From Acetobacter musti (GTDB taxonomy: Bacteria > Pseudomonadota > Alphaproteobacteria > Acetobacterales > Acetobacteraceae), in contig NZ_WOTB01000006.1 in assembly GCF_011516835.1 (NCBI RefSeq), positions 124,001 to 188,000 on the forward strand: a DNA stretch of 64,000 nt, in the 5' to 3' direction. Every line of letters starts with the position of its first letter. The stretch's first letter is position 1. The notes under the pieces are model-generated. The model searched no databases and was not told the DNA's origin. It worked only from the letters and a program-made list of their open reading frames with translations. This document shows, one piece after another, positions 63,348 to 64,000 of the stretch. The position numbers and the translations under genes are program-made.

Positions 63348-64000
63348 TCAGAAGAAGAGCACCGCACCACCGGAAGCAGAGTTATCTTTCGCCTTGTTGC
63401 CATTATGCGCGGACGATTCCGTGTGCGCATATTCGCCGACAAGCTGCAGCCAGTCCGTCACCTTGAAGAACAGGGCACCAACTTCGGATTCATTCCGCTT
63501 CACCAGATCGGGATCAAGCTCCATCGGTCCCTGATAGAGATTGCTGACACCATAACTGCCCACCAACCGGAGCCGCTTCGTAACCGAATAGGCCCCCTGA
63601 ACATAGAATCCCTCGGAATCACGCTTCCGGCCATCCGCGGCAATACCATCAAAGAACAGTCCGGTCGTTCCAAGACCGCTGCCCCGATAATAATAAGCCA
63701 CGCCCTCGAAGCCTTTATAGGACAGCTTCGTCCCGATCTCCCCGGCCTCCACCGTCGCGCCACGCCCGGTCGACTGCGCCAGAATGCTGGAGGTCAGCCT
63801 TTGCTGATGCTGCGCCAGGAAGCCCGCCCAGATCCGGCCCTTCAGATCGCCGGCCGTGAAGTCATAGGAGAATTTGCCCTGCACCATAGGGGAACTGTGA
63901 TAGGTCGACGTGGCGGATGAACCATCGCCGGCAAAATTGAACTCATCCAGCGGCTGGAAGATGCCCACCGAACCCTGCAGCCCATGCCAGACAGGGGAGG
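63348..64000 (-). CDS. Outer-membrane porin, C-terminal part (runs off the window)
   Basis: The frame enters from beyond 64000 and ends at 63348, giving about 217 residues of an outer-membrane beta-barrel: alternating hydrophobic and polar strands (VWHGLQGSVGIFQPL; GKFSYDFTAGDLKGRIWAGF; LQLVGEYAHTESSAHNG) and a terminal Phe (GGAVLFF), the BAM recognition residue. Its start lies outside the window. It reads like the porins common in acetic acid bacteria. The substrate class cannot be told. Confidence 0.85.
   Translation of the reverse strand, partial: SPVWHGLQGSVGIFQPLDEFNFAGDGSSATSTYHSSPMVQGKFSYDFTAGDLKGRIWAGFLAQHQQRLTSSILAQSTGRGATVEAGEIGTKLSYKGFEGVAYYYRGSGLGTTGLFFDGIAADGRKRDSEGFYVQGAYSVTKRLRLVGSYGVSNLYQGPMELDPDLVKRNESEVGALFFKVTDWLQLVGEYAHTESSAHNGNKAKDNSASGGAVLFF

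Overview
The window reads as chromosomal DNA of an acetic acid bacterium or close relative (Alphaproteobacteria, Acetobacteraceae). This rests on the high GC content, a DksA with a single zinc-finger cysteine, the class II flagellar regulator FliX, the aroE-coaE-dnaQ gene order, a CarD regulator, the Acetobacteraceae-type porin at the right edge and the general style of the proteins. The species cannot be fixed from sequence alone. Flagellar genes and a soluble chemoreceptor indicate a motile cell. I see no rRNA, CRISPR array, intact insertion sequence or prophage.

Layout. 0.1-10.9 kb: a globin-coupled chemoreceptor, a family 2 glycosyltransferase, tRNA-Met, an APC permease, a composite glycosyltransferase/discoidin protein, UppP, a small MCE protein, an ATP-grasp plus DedA pair, and a protein carrying the same short tryptophan/tyrosine repeat as the composite protein. 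11-16.3 kb: a cell-wall cluster (MltB-like transglycosylase, RlpA, D,D-carboxypeptidase) and tmk-holB. 16.3-17.5 kb: an AT-rich accessory gene with a HEPN-type RX4H motif. 17.6-21.9 kb: a TetR-controlled detoxification-like module (SRPBCC protein, two short-chain dehydrogenases, TetR, MFS pump) with several copies of one operator-like motif. 22.6-25.8 kb: metG-tatD-metallo-beta-lactamase fold hydrolase. 26.4-32.1 kb: the prkA-yeaH-spoVR stress triad facing a transglutaminase-like gene. 32.5-35.6 kb: N-formylglutamate amidohydrolase, aroE, coaE, dnaQ.

35.7-45 kb: an OmpR-type two-component system whose kinase has a Gly/Pro/Met/His-rich periplasmic segment, a PRC-barrel protein, an MFS transporter, a tiny DUF3309 membrane protein, a divergent cysK/rhodanese pair, a DUF2272 lipoprotein and mtnA. 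45.5-49.8 kb: a histone H1-like protein with a near-ideal terminator, the flgI-flgJ-flgN operon, fliX, dksA, tRNA-Thr and an HpxZ-like protein. 49.9-57.7 kb: a MATE pump and then a tightly coupled operon made of a Cache-GAF-cyclase-like sensor, an MlaE permease, an ABC ATPase homologue that lacks its catalytic motifs, an MCE protein and two lipoproteins. 57.8-64 kb: a TadG-like von Willebrand protein, a SulP transporter, a TPR-glycosyltransferase, CarD and the end of a porin gene.

The most unusual items are the lipid-transport operon at 51.4-57.7 kb (sensor and transporter in one unit, with a P-loop-less ATPase and a 21-codon coupled leader ORF), the AT-rich HEPN-like gene, the shared operator motif around the TetR gene, and the repeat module shared by two surface-polysaccharide-type proteins. 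All functional assignments are from reading the sequence; no database search was run.
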